Shown here: piece by piece, positions 34,791-49,497 of the stretch
Numbering within the stretch: position 1 is the first letter of the stretch
Layout: every line of letters begins with the position of its first letter
Assembly: GCF_947507565.1 (NCBI RefSeq)
Contig: NC_089183.1
Span: 124,001-188,000 of the forward strand
Length of the DNA stretch: 64,000 bases
Origin: Oscarella lobularis
Taxonomy: Eukaryota > Porifera > Homoscleromorpha > Homosclerophorida > Oscarellidae
Reading direction: 5' to 3'
Made by a program: the position numbers and the translations under genes
Notes under the pieces: generated by a model
Told to the model about the DNA's origin: nothing
The model's database searches: none
The model's input: the letters and a program-made list of their open reading frames with translations, nothing else

Positions 34791-35557
34791 AAGAAAAAAA
34801 TTAGACTCTGTCAAATAATCGTTTTACGTACCTGTTGATTTGCGTCCATATTCGCATTACCCAGGCTACACCACGGGGAGGTTTGGACGCTTTCGTAGCC
34901 CAAGGCAGCCACCGCAAGCAATGGCCACCCGTTCCAAAAAGTGTCGGGCGAGTCGCGACGTCCTCGGCCACAACAATCAGTACCCGCCTGGATGAGAGAC
35001 GGTCCCTAATACCGTAGTCCCCCGGCGCGCTGGTACCAAACGCTTCGGTCTATCGTCCATGAGAAGAACCGGCGCTTGTGGAGTGGAGAGCGGCTGACTG
35101 CTGTTTGTAGGAGTCGACAGGAAAGACAGTGCAATGCCGAGTCGAATTCACCTGAGCCGGATCATCCTCCGTCTAATCGCGCCTTTGGTGAGAAAAGTGC
35201 CGGCAACCAGACCGCTTGCGACACCCCCTCCAAGTCGTGCCCGCTCGAGCCTAGCGCGGGCCGTACTTGTTCGGCAACAATAAGACATCGGCGATCTTTA
35301 CGCTCAGTGCGCGTACCGAGGCCGAAGCCCCCCTTCGCCCTGCCTACAGGCTCCGGCACGGATAAACCGTGGGCCACGCTGATCCAACGACCCAGACTTG
35401 CCTTTTGCCAAAGCTCCCGAGCCAGTCCGTCAAGAACGAGACGCAGATTGCTCCGCGACGCATCCACCCTCGGCCGCAACTGAAGGAGAATCGGTGTGCG
35501 CTTCGCTTTTGAGCCGTGTAGCTCCGCCCAGCGCGCTGATTGGTCCGTCGGTGTCAC
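34690..35557 (-). other. GC-rich segment, possible spliced minus-strand transcript
   Basis: Markedly GC-richer than its flanks. On the minus strand there are good intron signals: CTCAG|GTGAATTC to CAAACAG (about 35158-35108) and CAACAG|GTACGT to TTTTTTTAG (about 34832-34782). Across the second one the frame reads NMDANQQ then VEARREELKKSKTERLLGG, with an open frame upstream (GPSLIQAGTDCCGRGRR). A separate open frame of 131 codons lies at 35162-35557. Upstream frames do not link up. No family was recognised and it does not read as rRNA. It may be a novel gene, a decayed one, or an ncRNA. Confidence 0.3.
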
Positions 35558-35650
35558 GTGGGGCTAACCTAGCGCTCTGATTGGCTCCACCGAATAGGTG
35601 CGACTGACCGCCCACTAAGGCCTGGTCAGCATTTTTATTTTTAGCAGTGA

Positions 35651-35682
35651 ATGGTGCGAAAAGTGATGCAAGATTTCGCACC
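35651..35682. repeat. Inverted repeat upstream of ITFG2
   Basis: GGTGCGAAA and TTTCGCACC form a 9-bp perfect inverted repeat with a 12-base spacer, about 130 bases before the ITFG2 start. It could be a dimer-type binding site in the promoter. Confidence 0.5.
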
Positions 35683-35812
35683 TACATCGAGACAAGATGG
35701 TGGAAAAAACGTGGCAACTCTATAAGCACGTCTTTCCCTTTCTTTTATCGATGTTTCGCAGCTCATTTTCGCGCGCACACTTCAGTCTGTTAGCGCGCTA
35801 TAGCGAAAAAAG

Positions 35813-37811
35813 ATGAAACGCTCCGTCTGCTTCGTAAACCGCGTTGAACTCCATTTCAAAGGCAACGTCTTCTCCCAAGCGCTCTGCTTGGGAGACGTGG
35901 ACAACGACGGGGCACGCAGCGACGCGATTCGCACTCGGAAACATCGCCCTAACGTCTTCTACGCGTAGAGAAACGAATGCATCGTGGGAAACGTCGAAGG
36001 AAGTCTCGCTGTCTTCAAGAAAGGCGATCGAGACAAGCCGTGGAGATCGTGCAGCGATTTGGGAATGGTTCGAGAGATGGGCGTTCCCCCACCATAGAAC
36101 TACATAATAATTATTATTAGATTGCTTGCGTTGGCGTAGGAGATCTGTGCAGAATTAAAAAGGTTTAATTTTCAATAAAGTTTCGATTAATTAATATTTA
36201 TCTTCGATTTAGAATATTTTGGTTTGTATTGCATCAGAAGGGCTATGTCACGTGTTCTACTTGGAGGTAGGCCATTGGTTCCGAGACAAACGTGACGTCA
36301 AAATTCATTAGAAAGAATTTGAAGATCACAGAGGTGACATGAAGCCATTTTACACACAAAGAGTTCCAGCTAACATTCGATCCCTACTCCTAGCCGACAT
36401 AGGTAAAATCAATAAAAAAATCAATACAAAAAATTATTAATCAATTCAGTCGGCGACGGAATATGCCGTCTCGTAGTCGGACACACAGATAGAATAGTGA
36501 GAGTTTACGAATGGGACCCAGGAAGTGTCTCAGAGGCAACTAATAATAATAAATAATAGAATTCCTCCTATAATCCGTAGTAGTACAGAAAGAACCCATA
36601 GCCGGCTCAATGGTCATGATTAAGAAATGGAGCCTCGAAGCTCAAGCAATACTAAATAAATAAATAAATAAATAAATAATTAATTATATAAGTGTCTAGG
36701 TTGGTTCGTTATCTGTTTCTGACGGGGGAGCCAATGGCTCGCCTCTCCTAATCGTTTCTCATCCGGGAGGGAATTACGTTCACTTAGCGTTCGAGTCCTC
36801 AGAAATGAAATCAACGGAGGAGGAACCGGAGTCAGTTCAGCTAAAGCCAAGCCAGCCAATCACCGTGAAAAGAAGAACAAGGTATTGAATCTTTTCCTAT
36901 AGGAAAAAAACGCGAGATTTTTTTCTGAGGATTTCTGAGTCAGACGGGATCTTTACGAGCAGTCCACACAGCTCGCTACTCGTTGGATCATCATCGGTGG
37001 CCAGTCGAGTTGCTACAGAAATTCTCGGCTCAATTCACAGCAAAAAAATTTTCGACGGTATGTACATCCTTTATAGAAATTTATTTATTAATTTTTCTTC
37101 TTATAGAAAATCAACGTCTTACTGCCGTTTGTACACTCGACGGTTTGCAGCGAATTATGAGAAATATTTCACCTAAAAAACGATCATGTCTCAATAGGCT
37201 CACTTCAGCTATTTTGTGGGCGCTCTTTGCTGTGGGAACTGCACGTGAATCACCAGTTATTCGCACTAGCAAAAGTCGACATAACCGTAAGAATTTCATA
37301 TCGTATTTAACCCGCATAATTTATATTTAAACAGAACGACGGAAATGAAGAAATCGTGGCGTGTGCTTGGGACGGTCGAACCTACATAGTCGATACAGAT
37401 AGAAATGCTGTGACGTATCAATTCGACGAGAATGTTGCCGCTTTTACAGCAGGTATAAATAAAAGTAGCACTTCTCATAAATTTTTCATTTTTTCCAGGT
37501 CAATATTGCGTTGATACGCAGAATGTTTCCTGTTTAGTTTACGCTACTTTTTCAAACCGACTCTATATTTATTATGACGTCACGCTGCCTACTATCAAAG
37601 CGACGGCATTTGATATATCTAGTCTTCTGGAAAAGGTGAAATTTCTATATGAACGTTTGATTATTCGTTTGTTTTCCTTCTCTAGTATCCTCGTTTGCAG
37701 GATAGAATAAATCGCGGTGTAGTAAGCAAAAGAGAAGTAGTAGAATGCTGTATTTATGGAGACGCAAGAAGAGAGGAAACATTACTTAAAAAATTAGAAG
37801 ACTCTGCATAA
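35813..37811 (+). CDS. ITFG2: ITFG2, FG-GAP protein of the KICSTOR complex
   Basis: About ten exons. The start exon reads [20 protein letters not shown] then [12 protein letters not shown], matching human VSYVQRVALEFSGSLF and [10 protein letters not shown]. Later exons read [89 protein letters not shown] and [14 protein letters not shown], in the human order. These FG-GAP strands form a beta-propeller. In animals ITFG2 with KPTN, SZT2 and C12orf66 holds GATOR1 on lysosomes to restrain mTORC1. Confidence 0.92.
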
Positions 37812-37893
37812 CTTCGAAATAAATAAATAAATAAAATGTTTTCCCTATCCGGGCGGCCAATTACGAAGCGTGACTCAGAGTGACTCATCCATC

Positions 37894-39254
<1,361 letters not shown>

Positions 39255-39432
39255 AGAATTGAAGAACCAATTTTTTTATGTTTGCGCTGATTTTGTTGTA
39301 TTCTAATATCAACGCTCCTTATTGGTTAAAGCCAGACAGTGGGCCGGCACCAATTAGGTTCGTTCTATATTGGATGACTCACTATGACTCACTCATTCTC
39401 CCGCGTTGCTCGCCTTCTGCACACTTCTCCAA

Positions 39433-40800
<1,368 letters not shown>

Positions 40801-40969
40801 AAGAAGACATTTCAATAGAAGTTCGTAGTACAGTAGTTTGCTGATATCACGTGTTGGGAAAGTCCCTCCGGGAAAATGACGCAGCGCTTTCTTATTGGCC
40901 AACGACTTGGAACCGTCAGTGTCTTGTGTAGTGCTAACTAGCAACTCGTAACTGCGAACTTTGGACGAT

Positions 40970-41984
40970 ATGGGCAACTCCCAGATCTCCTACAAAGACT
41001 TCACGGGTGAGAAACCCTAATTACGTCGATCTTTCGTTACGCTTTGCTGTCCAGAATGCGTTCGATCGCTCAACGAAAGGTAGGCTACGAAGTTTCGCCT
41101 GTCAAAAGGTGACAAGGTCCCCTTTCTCTTTTTTCGCGTTGCTGCAGGATTGCACGGCTGCCCGACAGCAACGGGCAAGTGCAGCAATTCCGCGTTGTTC
41201 GCTCGAGCGTTCAGCGTCCACTCCCGTGGCGAAAAACGATCAAGATCGAATGCGGAAAGGTGAGAGTTGACGGGAGACGCGAGGAATGTCGTTTCCATGC
41301 ATGCATTCGCGAAATCTTGCAGGCTGATAATTCGGATCGCGACGCGTTCACGCCGTCTCACACGGTCGGATTCGCGAAATTCATTCGCCTGTTCGCGCAA
41401 CTCTACCAAGAATTAGCCTATGTCGAAGCAGAGGGAGATCAGCTAAAAGAATCGACGGGGGAGAATATGTGGACTGTTGTCGACATTGAGGCAAGCCACG
41501 AGGCAAAAATTAAAATCGAAATTCATAATTTTTCGGTGTTCAGAATCGACCTTCTTTGTCTGAGCCACTCCAGTGCAAATCAGGTGTTAGCAGGTATTAA
41601 TTGATTGATTAATTAATCAATCACCAACAGATGATGTCATTTATTAATTAATTAAATTTAGAGAATGTTGTCTGTGCATGGAAAAGACTGCGGATGCAGC
41701 TCTGGCTTGCACTCACAATTTCTGCAGCGATTGCTTGGGAAAATGGTAACGTAGACACATAATGATATAATATTAACTGATTTCTTTTTAGGCGAAAGGC
41801 TAGCAAGGGTCCAAGCTGTCCCTATTGTCGTCAAAAGACAAATGACGACAAAGAAACGTGGCACATGGCAGAATCCGTTGAAGGCCAGCCGGGTGACATC
41901 CTAAGCATCACCGTGGCTTTGCATAAGAAACAAGAACATAGGTCGAAACCCTATACAAAGCACCCCGGATTAAAAATCAATTAG
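40970..41984 (+). CDS. RNF141: RNF141-like RING finger protein
   Basis: Start MGNSQISYKDFT carries a possible myristoyl Gly2, as in human RNF141 (MGQQIS). Middle exons include FAKFIRLFAQLYQELAYVEA (human NLYQFIQLYKDI). The RING exons read ECCLCMEKTADAALACTHNF then CSDCLGKW and CPYCRQKTNDDKETWHM, a C3HC4 RING followed by the family WxxxE-like tail (human ESWVVSDAP). It is a predicted E3 ubiquitin ligase. It converges with the ZZ/EF-hand gene; the stops are 90 bases apart. Confidence 0.82.
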
Positions 41985-42074
41985 CCCAACACCCTAGACT
42001 TTTATTTAGTCATAATAAAAATCAGTAATCATCGCCGAAGACAACGAGACAGGTATAGAACATTTATTATTAAT

Positions 42075-43307
42075 TTAAAAAACAGACCCTAGCGCGCTAA
42101 GCCAACTAACTACAATGGGATCTACCATAGCCCATCGACGAAACTCCTCTAAAGAAATTCTCCCGTCTTTATCTAGATCGGCTTCATTCATCACAGTCTC
42201 CACCAACTCTTCCACGGCGTCTTGCGACATCGTTTCCATGACGGGCCACACCCCCGTCTCCCTACGTCTCATAATCAATCCGGGCGTTCCGGGGGGAACC
42301 GGTTTCCCAGGTAACCCACCCGAAGACGAGGAGGCGGCGATCGGCGCGTTAAAAATCGCCGATACGGGCTTACTGGGATCGTCTTCGTACGCTTCCATCA
42401 TCTCCTCCTCGCATCCGCGCACGACGTCGCGAACGAGTTCGACGGTGACGTAGAAGTAGGCTTTGAACATGCGCCGTAGGTTCTGTCGATTCGCGAAGCC
42501 CGTATGCTCTAAGTCGTATCCTCGGAACGCCGGTTCGATTCGCTCGTCGAAACCGGCTTTGGTGAGAATCGAAAGGCCGGCGCAGAATTCCTCGAAATCG
42601 ATCCATTCGTTAGAGTCGCGATCGTAGAAGTCGAAGAGGCGATCGAGGATGAGATTTCGTTCGAGACCCAGCGGACCCAAACATTCGTCGAATGTCGATC
42701 GACTGATGCCCTTTGCGCTCGTGCAAAGACACGAGTATTGCGCGTAAAGTGCGACGATTTCGCACGCGTCAAAGTGCGTAGAGTTGCGTATTCGGTTCAG
42801 CACTTCCGGGTCGAGAGGCGATGACGTAGTCGCGACGACGTTTCCAGGATAGAAAGGCCGACGAACGAGCGCCGAGCGCGGATTGGCGAGCGGGCAAACG
42901 GGAACGACGATACGAAGAAAAACGTGAGTGGGGGCGTGCCGATCGGCGTCGAGACAGCGCTCGCAAACGTCGTAGTCGACGCAATTGGCGCACTTGTAGC
43001 GCACGCCGCTGATAGGCGTGGTACGGCAGCTGTTGCACGAAACGCCGCGATGAACGTTCGCGTGCCTCTCCGCCTGATCGCGCGCGACGATTGAAAGGTA
43101 GGTAACTATTTCGTGATCCGACTGAACGAAGGCGCTCGACGATAAGCGAGATGGGTGTCGAACACGTGACCTCGGACTGAAGTTCGGAAGAGCGAAAACG
43201 GCGTCCTCTTCGACTTGATCGAGCCATTTACGGTAAATTCTCTTGAGTGCGTAAAACGTAATAATCCCGATTGCTCCGCTGAACGCCAAACGAAGCCATT
43301 TCTCCAT
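42075..43307 (-). CDS. Membrane-anchored ZZ zinc finger/EF-hand protein
   Basis: Single-exon gene, 410 aa, unusual in this intron-rich window. Residues 5-21 form one hydrophobic span (LRLAFSGAIGIITFYAL). A ZZ zinc finger is at about 90-135 (VSCNSCRTTPISGVRYKCAN then CVDYDVCERCLDADRHAPTH). Two EF-hand loops are visible: DRDSNEWIDFEE near 230 and DLDKDGRISLEE near 378. A degenerate EF-hand pair lies between. The combination suggests a Ca2+ sensor tethered to a membrane (ER or mitochondrial). No standard gene name is assigned. The lack of introns might reflect retroposition, but no poly-A or target repeat is visible. Confidence 0.85.
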   Translation of the reverse strand: MEKWLRLAFSGAIGIITFYALKRIYRKWLDQVEEDAVFALPNFSPRSRVRHPSRLSSSAFVQSDHEIVTYLSIVARDQAERHANVHRGVSCNSCRTTPISGVRYKCANCVDYDVCERCLDADRHAPTHVFLRIVVPVCPLANPRSALVRRPFYPGNVVATTSSPLDPEVLNRIRNSTHFDACEIVALYAQYSCLCTSAKGISRSTFDECLGPLGLERNLILDRLFDFYDRDSNEWIDFEEFCAGLSILTKAGFDERIEPAFRGYDLEHTGFANRQNLRRMFKAYFYVTVELVRDVVRGCEEEMMEAYEDDPSKPVSAIFNAPIAASSSSGGLPGKPVPPGTPGLIMRRRETGVWPVMETMSQDAVEELVETVMNEADLDKDGRISLEEFRRWAMVDPIVVSWLSALGSVF

Positions 43308-43565
43308 CCACGATCCGTTCGGAAATGAAAAAATGCGTAGCGCGCGTTATCGGGTACCCCAAATTTTAGCGCCAAGTGAAGTTAAGTCCATGCAAACAAA
43401 TCGAAAACGAAAAGAATAGCACGGATCATCTAAACTACAATGAATTAAGAAGTCTCGAACGTTCTCCGTCACCATCATAGTCCTCCGTCTTCTTGAACAA
43501 ACAAAAACGCCGATTTCTCCATCGTTTCGACTTGACAAACTTTTTCCCCAGTGTAATAATAACAG

Positions 43566-46500
43566 TCAGTAACCGCCCTGAAAAAAAACACAGTCAAAAA
43601 ATTCCAAATAACTTAATTAACATAATTACCTGCAACGAAGAGAAGAAAGACGCTATTAGCAGCAATAACGATATAACTAAAAGCTTCCTGATCAATGAGG
43701 CTATTATAACCAGGATCTTGCTCATCAGTAAACGAAAGCAGAACCAGAGTCCCCATCATTAGATTAATTGAAATAACACTGAGAGCGATTAGCTGCAGCC
43801 AATGTCCAAAACTACGCTTAATTGGTTTCAATTGGGCGTGCAGAACGAGGAATAGAGTAGCGAGTAGCATAGCCAGTGCGATTCCCGAATGACTTTGTCG
43901 TCCGAAGAAGCTCATGCCAACGGTGAGAAAAAATTTTCGGCCAATTTCCACCACTTCCCAATACCAATATTCGCTTTTGTAATTACTGTCGAGAAATCGG
44001 AGACTCTTCACAAAATCGCTGATAAACGTATACTGCTCCAAAATCGCATCCGGACGACCTTTGCGTCGTCGAACCTCCAGTCCAATAAATAGCAGGGCTG
44101 GAAGTACAATAACGTACGCTAACAACGCCCAGCAAAGGATCCACAAGGTAGTCGACATTGAATAATTGCACACGACACTATAGTCCTCCTTTAGTAGCCA
44201 CCTGCAGTCTTGTCCGTAGTCTGTTCCATTGGAAGCGTTTCCCGTTGAATTCGATTCTCTCAGACACACTTTCATGCATGTCCAGTCTCTATAAGGAAAC
44301 GTCGCCATTATAGAAGCAGCCGTCGACGGATAACTAATAAATAATATCCACCAACTGTTTCTCATACACGAAGTTCTCGATCTCGAAATCTTTGACTCGA
44401 CAGCGTCTCGATCCTTGCTACACGAAACAACGTACTTGCGTCGCGCCTTGTAGTAGCCCCAGATCGATAGCAGCAAAACGAGTTGACACATAAATTTAAA
44501 AATTGGAATCATCAGAGCGTTGAATCGAAGATTCTTGTTCAGACACGTCGGTGTCGCCACAGCGATTATATTCAGCTCTAGTAGCTTCATAAAATGTCCG
44601 ATCGATAGGAGAGCACGTGGCCAGGGCACGTAGGAGAGAACGTCGAATACGGCAGACATAACCTGAACAAAACCGACGATAATTTTCAAAGCGGAGCTGA
44701 TTTGATCCATCAGATCGTCTCGACTATTTCTCAGCCTATCGATAGCGTAGAGAACGGCGGCTAGGACGCCGAATAGGACGAACAGAAAAAAGAGCTGTAG
44801 AGCTGTTCGCCATTTTTGAGGACACTTTTTGCAACGCTGGAACCACGTGTAATAATTGTCGCTGCATTGACCGCACAGCGTTCCCTGATACCCTTCGGCG
44901 CACATCGCGTCGCGACTTATTCGTCTAGCTGCCTTCGACGTGCAACTTTCGTTGATAGGGCACGGATTAATCTTCGGCAAGGGGAGCGTGAATTTGGTCG
45001 ACTTTTTATCGTAGGTATCATTCCTAATTTTGAGATTTTCCACGAATTTGACGTAGAGGTTTTCGTTGGTGCTATCGTTGTCCTTTCCATCCCAACCGTG
45101 CCAGCTCCACCAGAACCCGGGCAAGACGCTGAGGTAATCGTCTTCGCACTGCATGCCTAAACTGGCGTCGCAGCTTTGACAAGGTCCAAAGCGGTCCGTG
45201 CGGGAGAAATTCGCTAGACAGCTGCACGCTCGATATCCGGCGTGGATAGTCGTATTTGTACCCGCGGGGCATACGTAGCAGTCAGCGGCCGTTTTTCCTG
45301 GGGCAGAGGATGGGCTGACAAACGTTCCATTAACACATTTTTGACACGTGTTTGCGCCCGTTCTGTCTTGATAATACCCTCCTAAACACAAGAATTATTA
45401 TTAGAATATTGGTACATGTGCATTGCATTATACCGGCTGAGCAATTGACACATAGCGAATATGGAGGGGAATATAAAACTTGACGAAATTCAGATCTTGT
45501 GCCTACGTCGCATGGAGTGCATTTGTACTCAGCTTGACTGCCTATCTTTTTGCAAACGTATCCTTTGTTCATGAGATAAGAAGATCCCAGCAAGCCTATA
45601 GCAAAAGATGCGATGCTAGTTTTTCCAACGCAGTGCCTAAACAGCCAAATGAGCGGCATGGTATTAAGATTCTAAGCACATTATGCTTACAAACGAGCAA
45701 CGGGCTGAGACGTAGGTATCACTTCTAAGTCGGTGCAGTTTAAGAATCTTAAAACGAAATTATATTGTTTGCACGGCACAATGGGGTACGTTTGCGTTTA
45801 CATTATAACGCTGGTAGTTCTATTTGAAAGAAGCAGAGCTTTTTGACTCACGTTGTTAGTTGGATTTTCTTGCAAATATCTTTCACAGAAAATTCACGTC
45901 ATAAAGTAATGACTACACAAAATTAATTGGATGGCGCTCACATTTCTTTAATTTGTTCCAACGAGGCAAAAGAATTGCTTTTGATAGTAGAAATTTCGTT
46001 GTGTATGAGATTGCTAAAAAGAACAGTTACGTCCTTAATTCTCGACATTTTTACCTAACGTACATTCTTTGTAGTTGAGAAAGGCCACTAAAGTTTGACG
46101 CTCGAATTATTGTCAAATTATTGTACATGCAGAAACTAAAAAAAAGGAAGACCTCCTATATAAATCTTATATGGATTGGCGTTTTGCCCCTTAGTACAAG
46201 TTCTGAAGATTCGTTTGCTTAGAGAACGTGTCTGGAAGACTTGTCAATTGGTTTCCGGAAAGATCTCTAATATAGAAAAAAAATCAGAACAGAATTGAAG
46301 TTGAATTTATAGCATACAGCTCTTCAATGAACGTGACTCTTTCAAACAAAGACGGTTCAACAGTTGTCAGGCTATTGTTGGTAAAATCCCTGAGCATGAT
46401 CACATTTCAAGTTATAGATAATGAACTTTTGAGAAACTTGCCCTATGTTTACGGTCGTCCCGTTAGCAAACAGCGAACCGTCGATTGTTGTAAGCTGGTT

Positions 46501-47920
46501 GACTGAAAGATCTCTATAGGAACAGTATGTACATGCATCTGACAACCAAGAATTTTATCTCTTACATTTCCGAAAAAAATGTAGAATAAGAGAACGTTCC
46601 TGGATCTAGCTTGGCAATTTTATTTATACCAAGTTTCCTATGGAAACAACTTGATAAGAATCGGTTCGCTATACAATCTAGAGCAGCTAACACAGCGTGC
46701 ATGAGCGGCAAAGACGCGAAAGCGTCTGGAGCAACTTTTGATATGTCGTTTCCTACTGCTAAGCTGAGAGAACTTTAGGTTAACGTCTCGTCGTAAAATA
46801 ATTGCTTTCTCACAATTGGCCCAGGTAGTCAAGTTTGAGCACATTGCTGGGCAATTCAGTGAGATAGTTGCTATCTAATCGCCTAAAAGTTTAGGTTTTA
46901 TTATTCAAAATCTACTTTTAATCTCGTACAAAGCCAATTTGTTTGAGCGCGATCCAACACTAGTAAATGAAGCAGCCGACAAAACTGTCAGATGGTTCAG
47001 CATCAGATTACTGCAAAAGTTTCATGTCAGTGGTTCAACTTAGTCGCGCATAATCTATATATACATTTCGGTGACTGAGGATAAATTCTGAAATGCTCCT
47101 TGCTGTATACTATGAATGCTGTTGTTCTTGAGGTATCTGCGATTTCGACAGTACAACATGCACATATATAGAGAGCTGCGGGTGAGCGCACACATTTTAT
47201 CAAGATCTGGCAGATCTTTCAAAAATCCTGATGGCAGCGTTGTCAGGTTGCACCTTTCAAGATTTCTGAATAAAGTTTCAATAGAAATCCCTATGCTAAT
47301 AGTTCAAAAATACTTACAGCAAGGACAACTGAAACAAATGATGCGGAACTGTTGTATTGAACATATCGCTTACATCAGATAGCAAAGGATTGAAGCTTAG
47401 GTCTCTACGTTTAAACATAATTATTACACTTGCAAGCGGAGTGCTCTTACAGGGTCTGCAGAGACTCTGGAATTGAAAACGCTTTTCTTAATTTGTTTTT
47501 GGCTCCAAATCTATCAGATCAATTCCATACACTGACTCGGTATTTCTAAAAATATTCTTACATTTTGGTTAGGCTTTTGAACCGAAGAAAATATTTTGCA
47601 TCGACAGCCGTAATTTCATTGCTACTGAAATCACTGTATCGTCAAAAACTCGCATAAGAATACGTAAGAAATATTATACTCGTCTAAGAACGCCCATACA
47701 GTGAAAACATTTCCTTAGGAAACGCCGAGTTGGGAGGCAAAGAGCCTCTCAGTTTGGCAAGCCTAGCCGTACAATTGATGTCGAGATAATGGCCGTTGAC
47801 TGGGACGCATGTGCAGTTCTTGCACGCATCAAAACTCAAAGTCTCATTGTAATGGGTACAGTTGGTCGACGTAGCCCATAGTAAGCAGACCAAACCCAGT
47901 ACTGATGCAATTCGACTCAT
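43566..47920 (-). CDS. LRR ectodomain plus Cys-rich repeats plus multi-TM receptor
   Basis: Starts with a signal peptide (MSRIASVLGLVCLLWATSTN) and a Cys-rich cap (DACKNCTCVPVNG). A series of short exons, one LRR each, follows (DFSSNEITAVDAKYFLRF; DLSVNQLTTIDGSLFANG; DLSGNQLTSLPDTFSKQ; IHNEISTIKSNSFASL). A linker LNCTDLEVIPTSQPVA joins in frame to GCC2/GCC3-like Cys repeats (CQKCVNGTFVSPSSAPGKT; CYVCPAGTNTTIHAGYRAC). The rest has about nine membrane spans with the motif YWYWEVVEIGRKFFLTVGM, typical of large sponge and protist Cys-rich multi-TM proteins. The final exon adds only GGY. Exon phases were checked only across the LRR/Cys junction. Confidence 0.72.
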
Positions 47921-48239
47921 AACGGGCTGGCTGAAACAGTAGTCGAATGGCCAAGTGACGCAAGAGCACAGCTTCTTAGTACTACAGGGAAGCTAGTCCT
48001 GCCCCCAAGGGAGTTCCCGTGACCTTTCGTTTCAGTTTGTCTTGCCGGGGCGGAGCTACAGAGGCTAGAGAATCGTCAGTGGGGAAAGGTCGGGAGTTTC
48101 CTGCGAACCTTTCGGTATCACTGACGAGATCATCCAAGCTTCTACGTAGAGGCACTGTAACGAATCGCAACTTCAATTTAACGTGCTCTTTCGACACCTT
48201 TTGAGCCATAGATATCGAAAGTCTATATATCGAGGCGAT
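47921..48239. promoter_or_regulatory. Divergent promoter between LRR receptor and GM2A-like genes
   Basis: 319 bases between opposite start codons. A TATA-like CTATATATCG is at about 48222-48231, close to the GM2A-like ATG. No coding signal. Confidence 0.45.
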
Positions 48240-49067
48240 ATGTTTCGTGCTACCTTCTCCTGCCTTCTCCTCTTCGCTCTTTCACACAACATTTGGGGAC
48301 AGTTTCCTGGCTACAATTTACCTTGCTTCAAAGACATCTGCGCGAAGCCATGTGGTGAGACGCCAGTTATATAGTGCATGCATGGAGACGTACGTTTCAA
48401 CAGAAGTCTAACAAAGAAAATTTAGCTGATCTGGGGAAAGAAATCCAGTATTTCAACGTTACAGTCAGCAACTGGCCAATTCAGCCTAGCTCCCAAATGG
48501 TTACGCTAAACGTTACTCTACAGCCAAGTGAGACTGAATCCTTGCTGGACTGAAATCGCCAGCTTCTAAACCAGTCTTTATATTTATATAGCAACAAATC
48601 TAACCGACGTAGGTGTATTTTTGGAAGTCTTTGGCGTCCTTAAGTCTGAGGCACCCGTTCATTGCGTTGTGACCGATTACCTGTGCAAAACCGACGCTCC
48701 GAACCGTTGGGAAAACAAGATTTGTCCCATTCCTGCGTTTAGTAAGTTCTTCTATTGAAAGAGGACCAAAATGGTAAACTAAGTATTAGCACCTACTACC
48801 TATGGATGGCAATGGGGAAATGAAGACGTCGAAGAAATTTTGAGCGTCGCTGTAAGATTAATTAGAAAAACAGCTTGCATTCACCCGCTTTAAATTGAGT
48901 AGGTGAGCGGGAACTGTACTTTCAAAATGACAAGCTTTGACAAGAAACTTCTCGCTTGCGTCAGCCTCACATTGACCAAAGATACCCAAGGAGATTTCTC
49001 CTCTGCAAATGCTTATGAGAAGAAGACAAAAAGGCTCTTTCGTCCTTTTGAAGGGTGTAATTGGTAA
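48240..49067 (+). CDS. GM2 activator-like secreted lipid-binding protein
   Basis: Five exons (48240-48354, 48426-48527, 48592 onward, about 48790-48850, 48903-49067). Signal peptide MFRATFSCLLLFALSHNIWG. Mature part: IQYFNVTVSNWPIQPSSQMV, TLNVTLQ, VFLEVFGVLKSEAPVHCVV, TDYLCK, KICPIPAF and SGNCTFKMTSFDKKLLACVS. The layout and Cys spacing match the ML-fold family near GM2A (human CTDYIGSCTF, CPFKEGTYSLP). Such proteins bind glycolipids in lysosomes or outside cells. The C-terminal tail (SSANAYEKKTKRLF) is longer than in GM2A. Confidence 0.75.
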
Positions 49068-49199
49068 AAGGTGTTCTAGGTAAAAATTTTGCGTCTGTCT
49101 ATTCACGCAAATTCCGTCAACTTTCTACTACCTAGTGAGTCTACGTTTAGTAGCAATCTCGTAGAACTGTGACGTCATCTGTATCGTGCTCCCACTGTT

Positions 49200-49497
49200 C
49201 TATAATGGCTTCTTTTCAGTATCTGCTGATATGCATTTATTGTGTTGCACCGCTGCCTTTGCTGCGCTTATGTTGAGAACGCACTCACTACCTGAGACAC
49301 GTTTGTCAAACACGACAGTTGGCCCTGACTTGATAATTGACCCTCGCTTCGCTCGGGCAATTATCGCGGTTCCCTCGGGTGTCGGGTCCGATAAATCCCA
49401 TATTGCCCTCGCCCCCATGTAGTAACCTATATTTCTTACCCGACTGCAGAGCTGAAACGAAAGCAAGAGTGAAAAGCAAACAAGGACAGCACTTCAT
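49200..49497 (-). CDS. Small secreted Cys-containing peptide, novel
   Basis: Exons 49497-49440 and 49324-49200, joined in phase 1 by a GT-AG intron, give 60 aa. Signal peptide MKCCPCLLFTLAFVSA is followed by LQSGPTVVFDKRVSG and a Cys-containing tail ending SADTEKKPL. The intron holds an inverted repeat (GATAATTG ... CAATTATC, near 49332-49365). TATA-like TATATATATG runs lie upstream at about 49653-49664. No family recognised. The splice choice (second AG) was made because the first AG gives an early stop. Confidence 0.5.

Noticed and set aside
34830-35600. rRNA fragment
   Set aside because: GC-rich and structured-looking, but no universal 18S or 28S core words could be matched on either strand.
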